From: Hormiphora californensis
Taxonomy: Eukaryota; Ctenophora; Tentaculata; Cydippida; Pleurobrachiidae
Length of the DNA stretch: 64,000 bases
Reading direction: 5' to 3'
Assembly (NCBI GenBank): GCA_020137815.1
Contig: CM035350.1
Span: 3,571,037 to 3,635,036, forward strand
The notes below the pieces were generated by a model that saw only the letters and a list, made by a program, of their open reading frames with translations, had not been told where the DNA came from and made no database searches. The position numbers and the translations under genes are program-made. This document shows, piece after piece, positions 1 to 39,614 of this stretch; the first letter of the stretch is position 1; every line of letters starts with the position of its first letter.

Positions 1-1850
1 CTGTGCTTCTCAATATCCAGGTGGGTAGAGAGGGGTGTATGTGGTGGGGAGGGGTGCTACTGGTGGCTCTAGTATCTAGGTGGATGCTTATGTGTGGGAG
101 AGGGGCTGTATGTTCGCAGGGGTGGCTAGACTGGGTGTATTTGGGGGGTGACGGGGTTATCCAGGTGTGGTGAGGGGTGTTGCTGGGGGGGGTCTCAATA
201 TCCAGGTGGGTGAGAGGGGTGTATGTGTGGGGAGGGTCTATGGTGCTCTCATATCCCGGTGGGTAGGAGGGGTGTATGGTGGGGGGGTGCTACTGGTGCT
301 CTCAATATCCAGGTGGGTGAGAGGGGTGTGTATGGTGTGGGTGCTGCTAAACCTGGTGGTAGAGAGGGGTGTGTGAGGGGGTGTACTGTGCTTTGTCGGG
401 GTGTATGGGGGTATGTTGCAGGTCCTATGGTGGTAGAGGGGTGTTGGGTGAGGGGGGGTGTTGGTGTCTCAAATCCAGGTGGTAGAGAGGGGGTGGTAGT
501 GGGGAGGGGTGCTACTGGTGCTCTAATTCCATGGTGGGTAGAGGGGTTTGTGGGGGGGGTGCTACTGGTAAACGCTGGTAATCGGGGGTATGGGGGGTGT
601 CAGTGTGGTGAGGGGGTAGGGTAGTGTGCTAGGTCTCAATATCCAGGTGGGGTAGAGGGGGTTATGTGTGGGGAGGGTGCTACTGCTCTCAATATCCAGG
701 TGGGTAGGAGGGTGTAGTGTATGGTGGAGGGGATGTCTTGGGGTGCATGTTATCCGTGGGTAGAGGGGTGTATGGTGGTGAGGGGGCACGGTGCTCTAAA
801 TATCCAGGGGTAGAGGGGGTGTATTGGTGGGGAGGGGTGCACTGGTGCTCTACTGCAGGGTGTGTGAGTGAGGGGTGGTGTGGGGAGGGGTACTGGTGCT
901 CCAATATCCAGTGGTGAGAGGGTGTATGTGTGGGGGGGTCTACTGTGCTCATCCACGTAGTGTGGTAGGGGGGTTATGTGGGGGAGGGGTGCTACTGGTG
1001 TCTCAATATCCAGGTGGGTAGAGGGGTGTATGTGTGGGGAGGGGTGTGTGTTCAAATCCAGGTGGTGAGAGGGGTGTAGTGTGGGTAGGGTGCTATGTCC
1101 TATCCGGGGGGAGGGGTGTATGTGTGGGGAGGGGTGCTACTGGTGCTCCAATCCGGTGGGTAGAGGGGTTATGTGGGGGGTGGTCTTGTGGTCAATGGGG
1201 TGAGAGGGGTATGTTGGGGAGGGGGTGTGTGTAGACGGTCGGTAGAGGTGGTGTGTTAGGGGGTAGTAGGTGCTTGTGGGGGTGGTACTAGGTGCTTCAA
1301 TAAGGTGGGGAGGGGTGGTGTTATGTGGGGGAGGGGTGCTATGGGCTTATACCGGTGGTAAGAGGGGGTATGTGTGGGGAGGGTGCTACGTGCTTCATAT
1401 CCGGTGGGTGAGAGGGGGTGTGAGGGGTGGGGAGGGGGTACTGGTGCTCTCAATATCCGGTGGGTGAAGGGGTGTATGTGGGGAGGGGTGGGGGTGCTTC
1501 AATATCAGGTGGGTAGAGGGGGTGTGTGGGGGAGGGGGCTGGTGCTCATACAGGTGGGTAAGAGGGGTGTATGTGTGGGGAGGGGTGCTACTGGTGCTCT
1601 CAATATCCAGGTGGGTAGAGAGGGGTGTATGTGTGGGGAGGGGTGCTACTGGTGCTCTCAATATCCAGGTGGGTAGAGAGGGGTGTATGTGTGGGGAGGG
1701 GTGCTACTGGTGCTCTCAATATCCAGGTGGGTAGAGAGGGGTGTATGTGTGGGGAGGGGTGCTACTGGTGCTCTCAATATCCAGGTGGGTAGAGAGGGGT
1801 GTATGTGTGGGGAGGGGTGCTACTGGTGCTCTCAATATCCAGGTGGGTGG
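1..1850. repeat. 58-bp G-rich minisatellite
   Basis: Tandem copies of a 58-bp unit containing GGGGAGGGGTGCTACTGGTG and CAATATCCAGGTGGG. Five nearly identical copies occupy about 1560-1850. Upstream copies carry many scattered one-base losses and gains, mostly in G runs. The unit is not a multiple of three, and the open frames through it are not genes. Confidence 0.9.
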
Positions 1851-1860
1851 GATGGATGGT

Positions 1861-1944
1861 TTGTTACGAAGTCACCCCTGTTAATATATTAGGTACATAT
1901 CCGTGAGCTATTATAACGCGGAGGGGTAATTTCATTACCAAATC
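1861..1944. mobile_element. Short MITE copy, same family as 39852-40428
   Basis: Begins GTTACGAAGTCACCCCT and ends GGGGTAATTTCATTACCA. The same two ends border the 577-bp copy at 39852-40428. The ends are imperfect inverted repeats of each other. This looks like an internally deleted copy. Confidence 0.55.
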
Positions 1945-2035
1945 TAGGTGAGTATAAGAGAGGGGGTGAAACTATAGCTTGACTTGATCATACTTAGACT
2001 CAAGGTAGAGAGCTGTTTAACCCTCTCTCTTCCAG

Positions 2036-28905
<26,870 letters not shown>

Positions 28906-29374
28906 GACATTTGAAGACTTTTTGTTCAGACAATTATTTTAGTTCACTTTCAGACAATTTCAGTTCTGACAGCTCAGATCGGGGTATGGATCATGCCGGC
29001 AAACCAGACAGAACCTGTCATTGCCAGGCCAATGCTCTGACAGGACAGAACACTTTGACAAGATTTATAGAGTTATTCAATATTCATAGAGATCTGAACA
29101 TTGGAAATACCATCGATATGATTTAGATTGTGCATGAATTTGTAGCAAAAATTAGATTAACAACAACTCCTTTATGAGCGACTCTTTGCTAAAAGGTAGA
29201 ATTAAACTCTAAAAGCTTTAGAGTCAAGTTCTACATGTTTATATCTTACACGGGGGCATATAGGGGAAGGGGGATGGCAGGGTACGCCATGGCCCCAGTA
29301 CTTTTCAGGAAATGGCCCCGGTACTGCGGTACCGGTGCCATTTCAAGTAAGTTGGGTCGGTCGACTAGTTAGTA

Positions 29375-29512
29375 CAGTCGGACCCCGATTTAGTGGCATC
29401 CTCGGGGGGAAAAATCCTGCCACTAAATCGGGGTGCCACTAAATCGTGGTCAAATAATGTTAACTTCCTTTATCGGGGGAAAAAATCCTGCCACTAAATC
29501 GGGGTCCGACTG
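29375..29512. mobile_element. TA-flanked MITE (CAGTCGGACCCCGAT family), copy 2
   Basis: TA, CAGTCGGACCCCGATTTAGTGG, ending CCACTAAATCGGGGTCCGACTG, TA. Same family as 6151-6321. Internal GCCACTAAATCGGGG motifs repeat the ends. Confidence 0.8.
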
Positions 29513-29559
29513 TATATAGATCTAATCTAAGGGCCCTCTGATTGGCTCACCCACCGAAA

Positions 29560-30110
29560 AATGACCAAAAACTTCCCGATAAGAAAGCTAAATCCGCTGG
29601 TGTTGGATTCGTCTCAAAAAGCTGATTCAGCTACGACGACTTTGACCCGTACTCCCACGTGGTGCCAGCCAATCGACCTGAAATTTTGTATGCCCACTAA
29701 TCTAGTGATCCTCTATCATGTGGTATCAAAATCTAAGCTCACAGTGACCAGTAACTGGTATTATTAGGCGATGAAGTAAAAAAACACATAATTAAGAATA
29801 CCTTACTCTCGTTTTTTAAGAAACGCTTTAATAATTAGTGAACCAGGGGTGGTGGAGACCTGTGTGTTGGCGCTTTGAACTTTTTTATAGAGTCCCTAAG
29901 CATATCAACAAGTCAAATTTTAAATTCCAGACCCGAGCAGCCAACTGGGTTGTCACGAATTCACTTGCATTAGCCCAGAGGGAACTAGGCCTCACCAGTT
30001 CCCTCGAGAGGGGGGTTCCATCGGACCACTCTTCAATTCCAGGAACATCTAAACAGATGCGAAGTGTATTCAACTTGTCAGTTTTTGCTTGTGCCTTGTA
30101 TCGATACTCC
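29560..30110 (+). repeat. Dispersed repeat, copy 1
   Basis: Shares, in inverse orientation with 38060-38560, stretches such as TAGTGATCCTCTAT, TTAGTGAACC(A/G)GGGGTGGT and TATAGAGTCCCTAA. Probably a retroposed or DNA element of unknown class. The two copies differ at many sites. Confidence 0.6.
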
Positions 30111-30237
30111 AAGTAATAATGGGTTCGAACATACTGAAGATGGGAAGGTTTAACAGCAGGAACCGACCGAAACAAGTAAACAACCAATCAGGGACCAGTA
30201 TTTCCAGATTCGGTCGGTTCCTGGTTAACAGAAGTCT

Positions 30238-30262
30238 TAATAATAATAATAATAATAATAAT
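30238..30262. repeat. (AAT)n microsatellite
   Basis: About eight AAT units, possibly the tail of a retroposon. Confidence 0.85.
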
Positions 30263-30583
30263 ATTCCGCGCTTATATACCGCCCATACCCGACAGAGACA
30301 TGTCAAAATATTGACGATGTTCCGCCGAATCATCAGAGCGGTATATCCTCGACTACTTATATGACACACTCGAACAGCTCTGGTTGAAAAACAATATATA
30401 GACGACTAAATAAACTTGACTTATAAAACTGAGGGAATAACTGGTCCCATAATCCTGTAGATATAAATTAAAACACACTATACTCACACCTGCTCGAAAA
30501 AAGGATACTAGGTAATGAATTAATAACATGGCTAGAGAGAGGATGACACTGATTGCCCGCAGGCCCCACAACTACAACAAACA

Positions 30584-30775
30584 TTACAACTCAGCCATGG
30601 GTTCCCCATCACCCACTCCAAATGCACCAACGAAGAGATGTGTTTTCAGCCGGGTTTTGAAAGTATCCACATTGGGGATTGACCTGAGCTCAAGAGGAAG
30701 CTCATTCCAGACAGAGGGCAGGAATACTGATAACCTCCTACGTCTCAACTTAGAGTTGGCATTGATACTGGTCAT
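30584..30775 (-). pseudogene. LINE reverse transcriptase C-terminal remnant
   Basis: Minus strand: RRRRLSVFLPSVWNELPLEL, then RSIPNVDTFKTRLKTHLF. This is the conserved 'F....WN.LP..LR....FK..LK..LF' tail of CR1/RTE-type LINE ORF2. Upstream RT domain not found. Confidence 0.7.
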
Positions 30776-30799
30776 CTTTGGATGTTTTAACCTATAGGG

Positions 30800-33700
30800 A
30801 TCCGGAACATTAGTCCCCCGTTGCTGAGGTTTCCCCCAGCTATCACGTGAACAAATCCTGAGATAAAGGGGGTTTTCCCTTTAAATTTTTGTGGGAAATA
30901 AAACATGTTTTAAAGGTCCCCCCGGGGAGATGGGAAAAATATGACATGCTGAAATACCCCATGTAGTTGTCCTGGGGCCGTGGAGGTTAAAATCAAACGA
31001 AAAAGGCATTGGAAGTTTCTGGAGCCCATGAAAACTCGCCAGGAAGCCCAAATAAAAAAGTTACTGTAGTCTACCTCGATAAAATAACTTTTGCCAAATT
31101 TCTTTGTTGGGATACAAAAACCTGTGCATTTCCCAAAGGGTTTTCGTAAAATCAGCCCCTTTTTCCTCACTTTTGTTAACGTCGTTCAAGGCCCAAAAAG
31201 GTTATGACCCAAGAGAATTCCCAGGGTTTACCATCTTTTCCCACTACATCAGGGGGGTTTCCTTTCCTCCAAAGTAATAATGGATAAAAAAGAGACTTTG
31301 CTTAGGAACTGCGTTTTCCAAGCAGGTGAACCCCTTTTGGGGCCTCATTACATTCAACCCAGGGCCCCCCACCACCCTTTCACCTTCGCCAGCCCCACTC
31401 CCAAATCCACCTTTGCCTAAACCCCCGCAGAGATCCGTAGGAACCAGCTCAGTAGATGGGGAATCATTGCATATAACTTTATGGGGTCCATAGGCTCACA
31501 ATATTTTGTACAGCCTCGATGTAGGTAGGAACAAAATAGGCCCAAGGGGGGCCCTGGGGATCCACAAAAGAAAAGAAAGGGTTTTCCCGAAAGGCAATCC
31601 CCGCCAAAAATTAAAAGATCTGGAATAAAAATTTTTAAAACCCACGGAGAGGTTCACCATCCACTAAAAAACGTTTCTGCAAACCTAAAACTTCCTGGTC
31701 CCCCCGTTAAAAAAAAGCAGCACTATATCTGAAAAGATAAGAGCTATGTTTCCTTTACCCTTTCCCCTGAATGCATCAAACATGTTGCCAAAGCGTTTCA
31801 CAACGTGACCAACCGTAGCCAGTGATGTTTCCCCAAAAAGATTTGCGTCCAGGTAGTTTTGGGTTTGCGGGAAAACCTTCTCAAAAGCTTGACGAAAGGG
31901 ATGTTTCGAAACGGAAAACCCCCCAAGGGTTGCGAGAGCTTCAGATCTCCATACATATTCTGAGGTTTTGGGGAAAGACAAGGCCTCCTGGAGAGATTCT
32001 GCGACCGAAGACTGTGTGAGACTGTTGACTATTGATGTTGGCAGGGCCAGATCACTTATACACTTTTTACCCCCAAAAGGGGAAACGGGCCCGGGTCCCC
32101 GTGTTTGTGGACCGTTTTCCTAATGAAAAAAGTTCCTCCTAGATATCTCTTGAACTCCATTTTGGAGACGGGGGATTTCCAGTTTCCCACAAATCCCCCA
32201 GCCTGCTGCTGTCCTATTGTTTGGGGTCCGAAATTTGGAAATTTGAATAAAGAATTTAAAAAATATCAGAGGTTTGTGTTGGTAGTCCAGGAAGAATAGT
32301 TCCGTTTTTCCCAGGAGTTTCGAATTTTCTTTGTATTTTCTTCGGGTCCCCTTTGCCGCACCCAAAAGTCCTTTTAAAAAAAAGTGCCCCTTTTTCCTTT
32401 GTCCTTTTTTCCATAGAGCTTCTTCAAATATTGAATTCCGTTTCGCCTCAGTTCCATGTTCCTCCAGTATCTTTCCCCCACTTTTCCCTTTAGTAGTTTC
32501 CCTTTATTTCCTCATCTCTCCAGGGGTTTAAAATTTTCCTGCCTCACCCTTTTTCCCAAAACTCCCCTTTTCCATCCCACTTTCCAACCAACGAAGAATT
32601 TTAAATATTCCTCTGGATCCCGGCCCTGGTTAAAAATTCCGTTTCGGGAGGTCCTCTCTGAACCCTTTTCTTGTCCATTGACTTGAGTCCATGTTTTCCG
32701 AAACATTGATTCCGAAAAAGATTTTGAAGGCCGTCTCACTTCAAGCCCAAACTGTCCCGGGAAATTTGGTCCCGAAAAAGTAGTACCATTAGGAAAAATT
32801 TTTAAATCCCAGTTTGGGTTTTTCCTTTGAGTTATCACCGGGTTAAAGGTTCCACCAAGTGGGGGTAGGCAATGGGGTTTCTTTTTGCTGAAGGCAAAAT
32901 TGAATCTAGAGCTCCAATATTTTCCTCGGAGAGGTTTTCTTGCCCGCCCCGAAATTTCAGATCCCCTGTAAAATTTGGGGAGTACCTTGCTTCATAACAA
33001 GTTTGAAGAAGTCTCCGAACCCGATAGGAAGGGGGGCCTTGGAGTTTGACTTAGTTGTTATGGTGGGCGATAAAAATTTCAGAGCTCTTTGGTTGACTTG
33101 TCATGTGAGAACTCCGCCTTTTAAAAGATTAAAATTTTCTTCATGGGCACGTCGAAGGATAAACCCTCCCCAAAAGATTCTTTTCCCCCCCACCTCCGTC
33201 TCCCGTGGGCATGATAAAATTCCCATCCATTATCCCTAACTCTGGGAGTTTTCCCAGATCCGGGGAGATTAAAAAGGTTTCCTGTACGGGGACAGATATC
33301 ACAAACCCCTTTTTTCCAGTGAGAAATAAACCCATTTTATTAAAAGAGAGGAACATTAGTGTCCCAAATTTTCCCAAATCTTTTTGGAGCCTCTTTTGGC
33401 CTGTCCCAGAATGTTTTTTTCCCCTTGCCCACGAAGTCTCCTTTGGTGCCGTGTAATTACGAAGGGCCCACATATTGAAGGGCCGTGGGGTCTTGCATAT
33501 TTTGCCTCTCGTGTCTCCAAATTCACAATTTCACACACTCTCTTGCCTGTTTCATTTTTTTTTCTTGCCAAAAAATCCTTTGTTTGATGGTGCCGCACAA
33601 AAAGCCGCATACGGATTCCGAGGGCATTAAGAGCCCGCCATGGACCAAATTTGGCGTGATTAAATGAAACCAGATACCTGTTTTTGACAAAAGTTGCCGA

Positions 33701-35540
33701 AGACCCCAAATTAAGTCTATCCCCATGCTAGACAAAAGCCGCCATTCTGGAGCCATCTGGTCCCGATACCGTCTTTTCGTTCACAAAAAACCACTTTTAA
33801 CTTCTTATCCCATGTAACTTCCGTATCCTTTTTGTCCAAGGACGCCGCCAGGTGCTTCCTTTAAAAGGGTCGGGGCCCAAGTCATTTATCGTCACCTTTT
33901 GGTTTTAAGCTTCTGGTTTCCCCTTTAGAAAAATGCCTGAACAAACAGTGCAAGGGGTCAGTATTTCTCTGTTTCATTGGGCCTATTTTGGGAAGTATAA
34001 TCGGGTATGGTCCCTGTTACTCGGATTCAATCCGGGGTGTTTCAAAGCATTTCCCTTTGGGTTTACCCATTCTTTTCCCCTTATCAGAAGAAGTATTCCC
34101 TTTTTCCCCGTTCCCAGTGGTAATGTTCAATAGTGTTTCAGTGGTGGTTTTAACCGGTTCCCCGGTACCATTACCCCCAACCTCTTTCCCCTTTTTCCAC
34201 AGGTTACTAGTGCAGAGGGGTTTGAGACCAGATTTTGGGGGTAATTTGCAAAGATTCTCTCAGATCAGCTTGGCTCCAGGGAAAAGAAAAACGGGGGCCG
34301 CGCGGAAGCATTTGAGAGGGTTGGAAGGTGCCACAACAGGGTTTTTGGACAGAGGCGGCCCAAACGCGTCACCTCTTTAGACACATAACAAATCACTACC
34401 CATAATCTACTAAATATTCTCCTGCAACCGTCTTCAAAACACTCTTAGGGATAAAATTATAATTACTCGAACGGTCTCCTAAAAACCCGTTGCCGCCCGG
34501 CCCAAAAACAAATCTTCACTGATATCACTCGAAGTTAAATTAAAATAGGCCCAACAGAGATCTAAAAGATTAGAGAATAGATGTAACACAGTTTATCGGT
34601 CGATTTTTACGGCCAAAATCAAAATTAATTGTTAAAGGTGTTTAAAAGTTTTAACTTCATTGAAATTGCAACTAGCAAGCAATTCACTTCGCACCGTTTT
34701 TCATTTAAAAAAGACAGAAATTTAATTGAAAAGAAAAAAAAAAAAAAAAAGAAAGAAAAAAAAGAAAAAAAAAAAAGGCGAAGGGAAGTGGGAAAGGGGG
34801 GAAAGGGGGGGTTTGGGGGGGGAGAAAGAAAGGAAATCTCTCCGGTCTTCTCTCCCCTCTTCTCTCTCTCTCTCTTCTACTCTTCTTCTCTCTCATTCCC
34901 CCGCCTTTCCCTTTTCCCCTCCTTCCTTCTTTGCGATCCCAAAAATAGTTTTAAACCAGAACTCCAGAACACGCACACACAATAACAAATAAAAATAGCG
35001 TTTTCTTTTTTGATTTAAATCACACCCCCCCCCTCCTCCTTCCCCATCCTCTGGTTTGGGGGGAAAATTACAAGATACCCGGTGGGGGCCCCGCACTGTG
35101 ATTGGATAGGTGTCTTTTACAAATTGGGAACTTGAGGGAAACACGGGGCCCGGAACCCCGTGCACCATTTAAAAAAAAAGGGTGCTAGGGACAATTTGTG
35201 TTAAAAACGAGCCCACCCTCCTATTGAAAGTGGAAAAGAGGGTTTTTGGGGAAAAAAAAGTTAAAAACCCAACCAAAGACCCCCCTGAGCAGGACCCCGG
35301 GTTTTTTACGGGGCCCAAAGGCCAAAGTCCACCCCCCGATAAGACGATCACAGAGATTTTTTTGAATTTTGACGGCCCAAGGCCAAAAAGCCCCCCCCTG
35401 AAAGGGGCAGGCACGAGAATTTTTTTTGTAAGGGGGATCATGTCGAGTTTTTCGCAAGGAAAATAAAAAATCAGTCCTTTTTAAGAGGGGTTAGAGCTAG
35501 GACCGTGGGGACAGAAGTCGGAGACGAGGTCACCCCTCCA
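30800..35540. other. Homopolymer-rich zone, no reliable gene model
   Basis: Base runs of 3-8 are very frequent (CCCCAAAA, TTTTCCCC, GGGGTTTT) and open frames are broken, unlike the flanks. One stretch at about 31730-32050 on the minus strand reads as a plausible protein (see separate entry). Runs of A, G and CT lie at 34730-34900. Either degraded assembly sequence or an unusual base composition domain. Confidence 0.6.
31730..32050 (-). CDS. Possible coding exon, unrecognised
   Basis: About 105 codons open on the minus strand with protein-like composition: SLTQSSVAESLQEALSFP, EALATLGGFSVSKHPFRQAF and LATVGHVVKRFGNMFDAFRG. I do not recognise the family. It lies in homopolymer-rich sequence, so exon borders are uncertain. 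It is downstream of the last GOST receptor exon found on the same strand, but I see no link to that family. Confidence 0.35.
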
Positions 35541-35550
35541 CCCCCCTTTA

Positions 35551-35906
35551 GTACTGCACTTTTGCCTATTTTGGATTCACGTCGTCATTGATTAAATAAC
35601 TTTCTCACGCCCGGGGAATTATATCCGGCTTATTTATAAACAGGCTACATGACCGACATTCTTGTGCCCTTATCTTGTCCCCCAGGACTTCAGATTAGTT
35701 ATCTGAGCGCGAGAAAGTTCGTCACATAAGAAAATACAGAATAACTGGACAACTACCAGCTGTTATTAGTACTACTGTAAGATAAGGGCACTTGAGAATG
35801 ACGGTCATGTAGCCTGTTTATAAATAACCCGGATATAATTCCCCGGGCGTGAGAAAGTTATTTAATCAATGACGACGTGAATCCAAAATAGGCAAAAGTG
35901 CAGTAC
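35551..35906. mobile_element. 356-bp palindromic MITE
   Basis: Arms about 35551-35685 and 35775-35906 begin GTACTGCACTTTTGCCTATT and end in the complement. The loop is about 90 bp. Lies directly 3' of the last GOST exon found. Confidence 0.7.
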
Positions 35907-35963
35907 CAAAGTAACATACATACTAGTAGTACCAGCTGTTTATCACGTACACGTTTAACTTAC

Positions 35964-36082
35964 AAAAGTAGAAATGCCGTCATGGATTCCACGACTATGA
36001 GTATGCAGGGAAGCCCGATAATAAGGCCCTGGACACAGTTCATAACCAGGTACTGCTTGTTCAATCGATCCAAAAGTGACTT
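35964..36082 (-). CDS. GOST receptor exon: next span, last exon found
   Basis: Acceptor CTCCCCAG, donor GTAAGT, 119 bp. Encodes LLDRLNKQYLVMNCVQGLII and GLPCILIVVESMTAF. The rest of the gene is not visible downstream. Confidence 0.65.
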
Positions 36083-39000
36083 CTGGGGAGAGAGAATAAT
36101 ATATATGTCAGTTAATGTTCTAAAATCTCCCTCGTCCGAGTAAGAAATAGTAATAAAAAAATAGTAATGAATCTTACCTCTGAATGATAGGACAACTTAT
36201 GGTTGGTAACAAAGTTCGTACTGCCGGTAATATTCTTTCGTATCGTGCTGACAGTCATTGTGCTGCATTTGAAAGCAATGTATATCATCATACTGGCGAA
36301 TACTATCGCGAATCCCTGAGAAAAAGAAAGAGAGGTAGAGAGGGTGGGAGAGATAGAGAGAAGTGATGTTTGAGACGGAAAAGCGATGTTTATTATTTAT
36401 GAGATAATCATTCAAGGCGTATATATTATAATTTAACAGCATTCTAACACTACTTAAATACACACACACATACGTGGTATCTCTCTCTCTGTGAGATTTA
36501 CAACAAACGAGCTAATTCGAGCTGTTTCCCATGAGACGAAACAGGTGCAAATAGAGTGAGAAAAAAAGGGGGGATTGTGATATGAAAGAGAGCGTTTCAT
36601 GAAAAGTTGCGTCCCCATGTCATAAAATAGTTAATTAGCATTTCAACTGCAAGCAGGATATTGGAGGAATGAGCATGTCAATAAGAGATGGGGGTGCTAC
36701 ACGCCATATAATATTTGTCATTTTGTTGATGGGGTTTTATTGAATGGCAGCTCATGACTCACAAGTGTTGTGTTAGCAAATGTATCGCCCAAGTCTTTGT
36801 CGGGGCTGTACGTTATTAGATCTAACGTCGGTGTGTCCTGGGCGTGTCAGTGTGCAATCGAGATAGTGGAGAGATAGGATTAACGTGGAAATCAATAGAC
36901 AGAATGATATGGGAAAGATAGAGGTGTTTCTTACCTGGAAATATTTATGGATAAACTTGTAACATAACTCCATAACAAAGAAGGATCCATCCAAGATGCA
37001 GTAATATTTAAGGAGTTTCGCTCGCTCCCAAATAATACAATATCCCTCTGCTGCGAGCATAATAAACATGAATATTCCAGTTTTTAGGAGACTCGAAGAT
37101 AGGAGGAAAGGGGCTCTGAGTTGAGATTCGATATAACCTGAGAGAGAGAGAGTGGGGGAATTATATTGTGGTAAATGTGTGTTGAGAGGGGCGTGGTATA
37201 CACGTGAAGCCGCGGGAGATACCACAGCAACCATGAACCAGCCAAGATTTGTATCATCATGATACTATTCGAACCATTTTACACAAACCCGCGCGCTGAA
37301 AACTTCACAAACCGTGTCGCGCGTTACATCAAGTAACCCCCCCCAGTTGATAATGATGCACTGCCCGAGTATATTTTACAACAAGTTGTGTTTTTCACAT
37401 GTGTGTAGTGTGTAGTGTGTTACCTCTGTCATGGAATGTTTTCCAGTACAAAAGGGAAACAACAATGTTAGCCAGCTTCAGGATTAGGACCATAGACAGA
37501 ATCTTGTGTAGCTTGTTAGAAAACTGAAACAGAGGTGGTTTGATAAAACAGATTTAATTACCTTATTACCGCTATATAACGGAACCTCCTATTAGCGTAC
37601 CTTTAATTAACGTACCTTTAATTAACGAAAATCGGTTTGGGTTAGCAAATTTTGACAAAAAGCACAAATACTGGGTTAAAATGGGGTTAAAATGTAGGAT
37701 TTTATTATGCCTATAAGTTGTACCTGAAAACTTATAACACGAGACCGAAGGTCGAGTGTTATAAGTACAACAATAATGATCCGAGACCACAGGTCGAGGC
37801 AGATTCTTGTACTTTAGTGCACGAGCCTGCGAGTGCCACTAAGTGTAACTACCTCACGAGCCTGCGAGTGATGTAGTTTTACTTTTTGACCGAGCCTGCG
37901 AGGTCTAAAAGTGTAAGAATCTGGGACGTCAGGTACAACGAAAATAGGCATAATAAAATTGCATTGTAAAATTTTTAAAACAAGAGTGAGAGACAGTTTA
38001 GGGCGTAACAATAGAACGAATTCATGATAAGGTAGCAGGCAGAGATAAGATAACGCCTGAGATCTATGATCGCAAAAGGCAAGCTTCCCCTCGTCCGACC
38101 CGAAGTTGGGAGATTCGTCGAAACAGCAACCTTCAGGCTGTTAAAATATTTTTTGATGCACGGCGGCCTGTTTATTATAGTAGGGTCGGTTGTGGGAAGT
38201 TGGGTCTGGAATTTTAAATTTGACTTTCTGATATGATTAGGGACTCTATAAAAAGTCCAAAGTACCATCCCACAGGTCTCTACCACCCCCGGTTCACTAA
38301 TTAGTCGTAATTATGTGATTTATGACGTTATCGGCGATAACTTATCGCCGATTAGCACTAATAATGCCAGTTCCTGGTCACTTAGAGCTTAGATTTTGAT
38401 ACCAGCTGATAGAGGATCACTAGATTTTTCCGTTTGGCTGGCGGTTGGCTGGCACCACGTGAGATTAGGGGTTTAGGTCGCCGTGGGAGGTCGACATTGG
38501 TCGCGTTCGATCGGGCTCGATGAGGTGATCAAAAGCTAGTGGGCCAGACCTTGGCCCCACCCCGTTCTTGGCTTATTGGGCTTTTTCGGTTTCCCGCCAA
38601 AATATTTTCCCGCCATATATATGCTTTATTTTTTTGCCCCTGCACTGCCACTGCACATTTTTTTAATTGCTTATAATTAATTTGATAATCAATTTTGAAT
38701 ATTCCCACTTTTTGTAGACCTTTCTATATGCTTGAACTACATTACTGCAAAATTTTAGGCCGTTATTTATAGCAGAACGGAAAATATTTTCAAATGCTCA
38801 GGGGCAATGCTCAGGGGCACCAGAAAAATGTCCATTTTTTAATTGCTTATAATTAATTGGATAATTAATTTTGAATATTCCCACCTTTTGTAGACCTTTC
38901 TATATGCTTGAAGAGCATTCCTACAAAGTTTCAAGTCGATATTTCAAGCAGATCGGGAGATAATTGCGGCTCAGGTGCCCCTGGGCCACTTTTGTTAGTG

Positions 39001-39558
39001 CGAGGGCAATTTTAAAATTTTAATTGCTTATAATTAATTAATTAAGTAAAAAATCAAAAATCAGGCTCCGTGGTGACTCTTAGTTATACCACTAGAACAT
39101 GCCTACAAAGTTTTAGATCGATATGTCAAACAGTGTGGCCACAGTTTGAATTTTAAAATTGCCCAGGGGCAGTTTTTTCAAATGCTCGGGGGCAAAATTC
39201 AGGGGCACCAGAAATGTCCATTTTTGCATGCCTATAACTCATTGATTACTTAATTTTGACTATTCTAACTTTTTGTAGATCATTTTTTATGCTTGAAGAG
39301 CATTCCTACAAAGTTTCAAGTCGATATTTCAAGCAGATCGGGAGATAATTTCGGCTCAGGGGCAATGCCCAGGGGACAGAACACCCCATGCTCAGGGGCA
39401 CGGTGCAGGGGCTACTTTTTAATTACCTATAATTAATTAATTAGGCAAAAAATCAAAAATCCGGCCACGTTATGACACGTAGTTATACTACTAGAACACG
39501 CCTACAAAATTTCAGGTCGATATCTCAAAAAATGTGGCCACAATCGCTGCCTGAAATT

Positions 39559-39614
<56 letters not shown>

